Assembly (NCBI GenBank): GCA_014773175.1
Contig: VXCM01000066.1
Coordinates: 222,539-286,538 of the forward strand
Length of the DNA stretch: 64,000 nucleotides
Reading direction: 5' to 3'
Source of the DNA: Lucifuga dentata
Lineage: Eukaryota > Chordata > Actinopteri > Ophidiiformes > Bythitidae
A program made the translations under genes and the position numbers. Under the pieces are notes generated by a model. That model was given only the letters and a program-made list of their open reading frames with translations. It was not told where the DNA came from and ran no database searches. Positions 62,830-64,000 of this stretch are shown here, piece after piece. Within the stretch, counting starts at the first letter, position 1. Each line of letters opens with the position of its first letter.

Positions 62830-64000
62830 GTTGGTATATGTCATCGGAGTCAGACAACACAGGACAAGAATTTATAGTGTGTATTTGGACAGGTTAATTT
62901 GTAAAACTGTCAATAGTTGCATAAATATAAATCCATAATCGGTCTCAATTACTGTTTTGATAACTAGTGTCAGCTTTTTTCCCCAAAGTTTCAAGGATTT
63001 TTGGCCATTTCAGCTGCTTTTAATTTCCTCATAGTTACTGATGAACTATTTTTCAGGCTTTTTTTGGTGTTGCATAAAAAGATAAAGAGCCATCAGGATT
63101 CTCATCAGGATATTAAGTTGTTGTAGCAGCAGAAATTAAACGATTCGGGAGAAAAAAGACAGGTAGAATATTAATAGAGTAGAATATAGAGAATAATGTA
63201 AACAGTAAAGCAACAGAATAGAATGTGAAGTGTTGTGGTGTTACGTAAGTGTGTACAGATGACTATTGAAGAGATTTAATAGACTTTCACTTGTAAATAT
63301 GAACAGTTAGCTGTAGTTAACACATATAAATGATTAATTAAATATGGCAAGCAAAATGTTTTAAATATATTATAATCATTGTGCATAAACATAAAATATC
63401 ACTACATATATAATATGAAACAGTCAAAGTATTATAATTAAATGTATAAAATTTAGCGATGAGATACAGCAACTTACATGACTTACATGTTCACACCAGC
63501 AGCTCTCACGGTGGCTTTATATATATACACAACGTGTCCTGGGGTGGGGAGTGTGTATTTTACAAACATGTACATCTTATCAAATACTGCGTGTTCACTG
63601 TGCAGATATATATTACATATGTACACAGTGTACCATTTTCATATATGGCAGCACGAGTTGTGTGTTTTTGTAGGTCTGGAACAGAAAGTCAGTATATTAT
63701 CAGAACACGGAGCAGGAACGTGTCATATATTTCATGTCTAAAAACTAAATTTTAGATTTTAAAACAGGACGCATTAAAATTTATTCTTACACTTTTCATA
63801 CTTCATTAATTCATTCATTCATTAATACTTCTTTAATTCATGTTTAAACCTGACATGAAGAAAAATAGTAAAAGTAAAATATGACATTTGCTATATAGTA
63901 TATTGTTTGTACTGTTCATGGACACTAAAACAGATTGACTGCAAAGTAGTGGTAGGTGAGAGTGTAGCCAGACAGCATAGGATGGTGGTGTGTAGGATGA
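62830..64000. other. lipe: lipe intron running off the window
   Basis: AT-rich sequence after the donor at 62830 (GTTGGT, non-consensus beyond GT). No later HSL exon, in particular no GDSAGG serine exon, is found before 64000. Confidence 0.6.

Overview
This is a stretch of teleost (ray-finned fish) nuclear genome. The genes are vertebrate, intron-rich with canonical GT-AG introns, and lie in AT-rich DNA full of microsatellites, fish-type dispersed repeats and short inverted-repeat transposons. The assembly looks short-read: sixteen single 'n' characters mark unresolved joins. Six of them are flanked by identical 61-66 bp direct copies, and most of the rest sit in homopolymers.

Layout. 1.6-9.6 kb (+): two single-exon class A GPCRs of the free fatty acid receptor family, an ffar1-like gene (broken in this assembly by a join artefact) and an ffar2/3-like gene. 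9.6-18 kb: no coding gene, part of it probably ago3 3' UTR, with nested mobile elements. 18.0-32.2 kb (-): a complete ago3 gene, 19 coding exons and 860 codons, with the slicer tetrad intact and a non-coding first exon upstream. 33.1-35.3 kb (+): a six-exon olah gene (medium-chain acyl-ACP thioesterase, 254 aa). 37.7-51.4 kb (-): slc9a3 (Na+/H+ exchanger NHE3), 16 exons with two alternative, paralogous first exons 4.5 kb apart. 57-64 kb (+): the 5' half of lipe (hormone-sensitive lipase). It runs off the right edge before the exon carrying the catalytic serine.

Three of the loci have to do with fatty acids: receptors, a chain-releasing thioesterase and a lipase. ago3 is an RNA-silencing effector and slc9a3 an apical epithelial ion exchanger, so no single pathway joins the whole window. 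These are vertebrate genes with their own promoters, not an operon.

The most useful observations are: (1) the duplicated first exon of slc9a3, with one version encoding a His/Asp-rich repeat in the mature N-terminus; (2) a TTAA-bounded foldback MITE family with twelve copies in 64 kb, three of them full-length members of one subfamily, one carrying a nested TA-flanked mariner-like insertion and one a second foldback element; (3) a weak in-frame splice donor in slc9a3 beside a stronger donor that would shift the frame; (4) an overlapping upstream ATG and a possible 33-nt alternative acceptor in ago3; (5) a perfect 20-bp-arm hairpin in an slc9a3 intron. I found no sign of a wholly new gene system.
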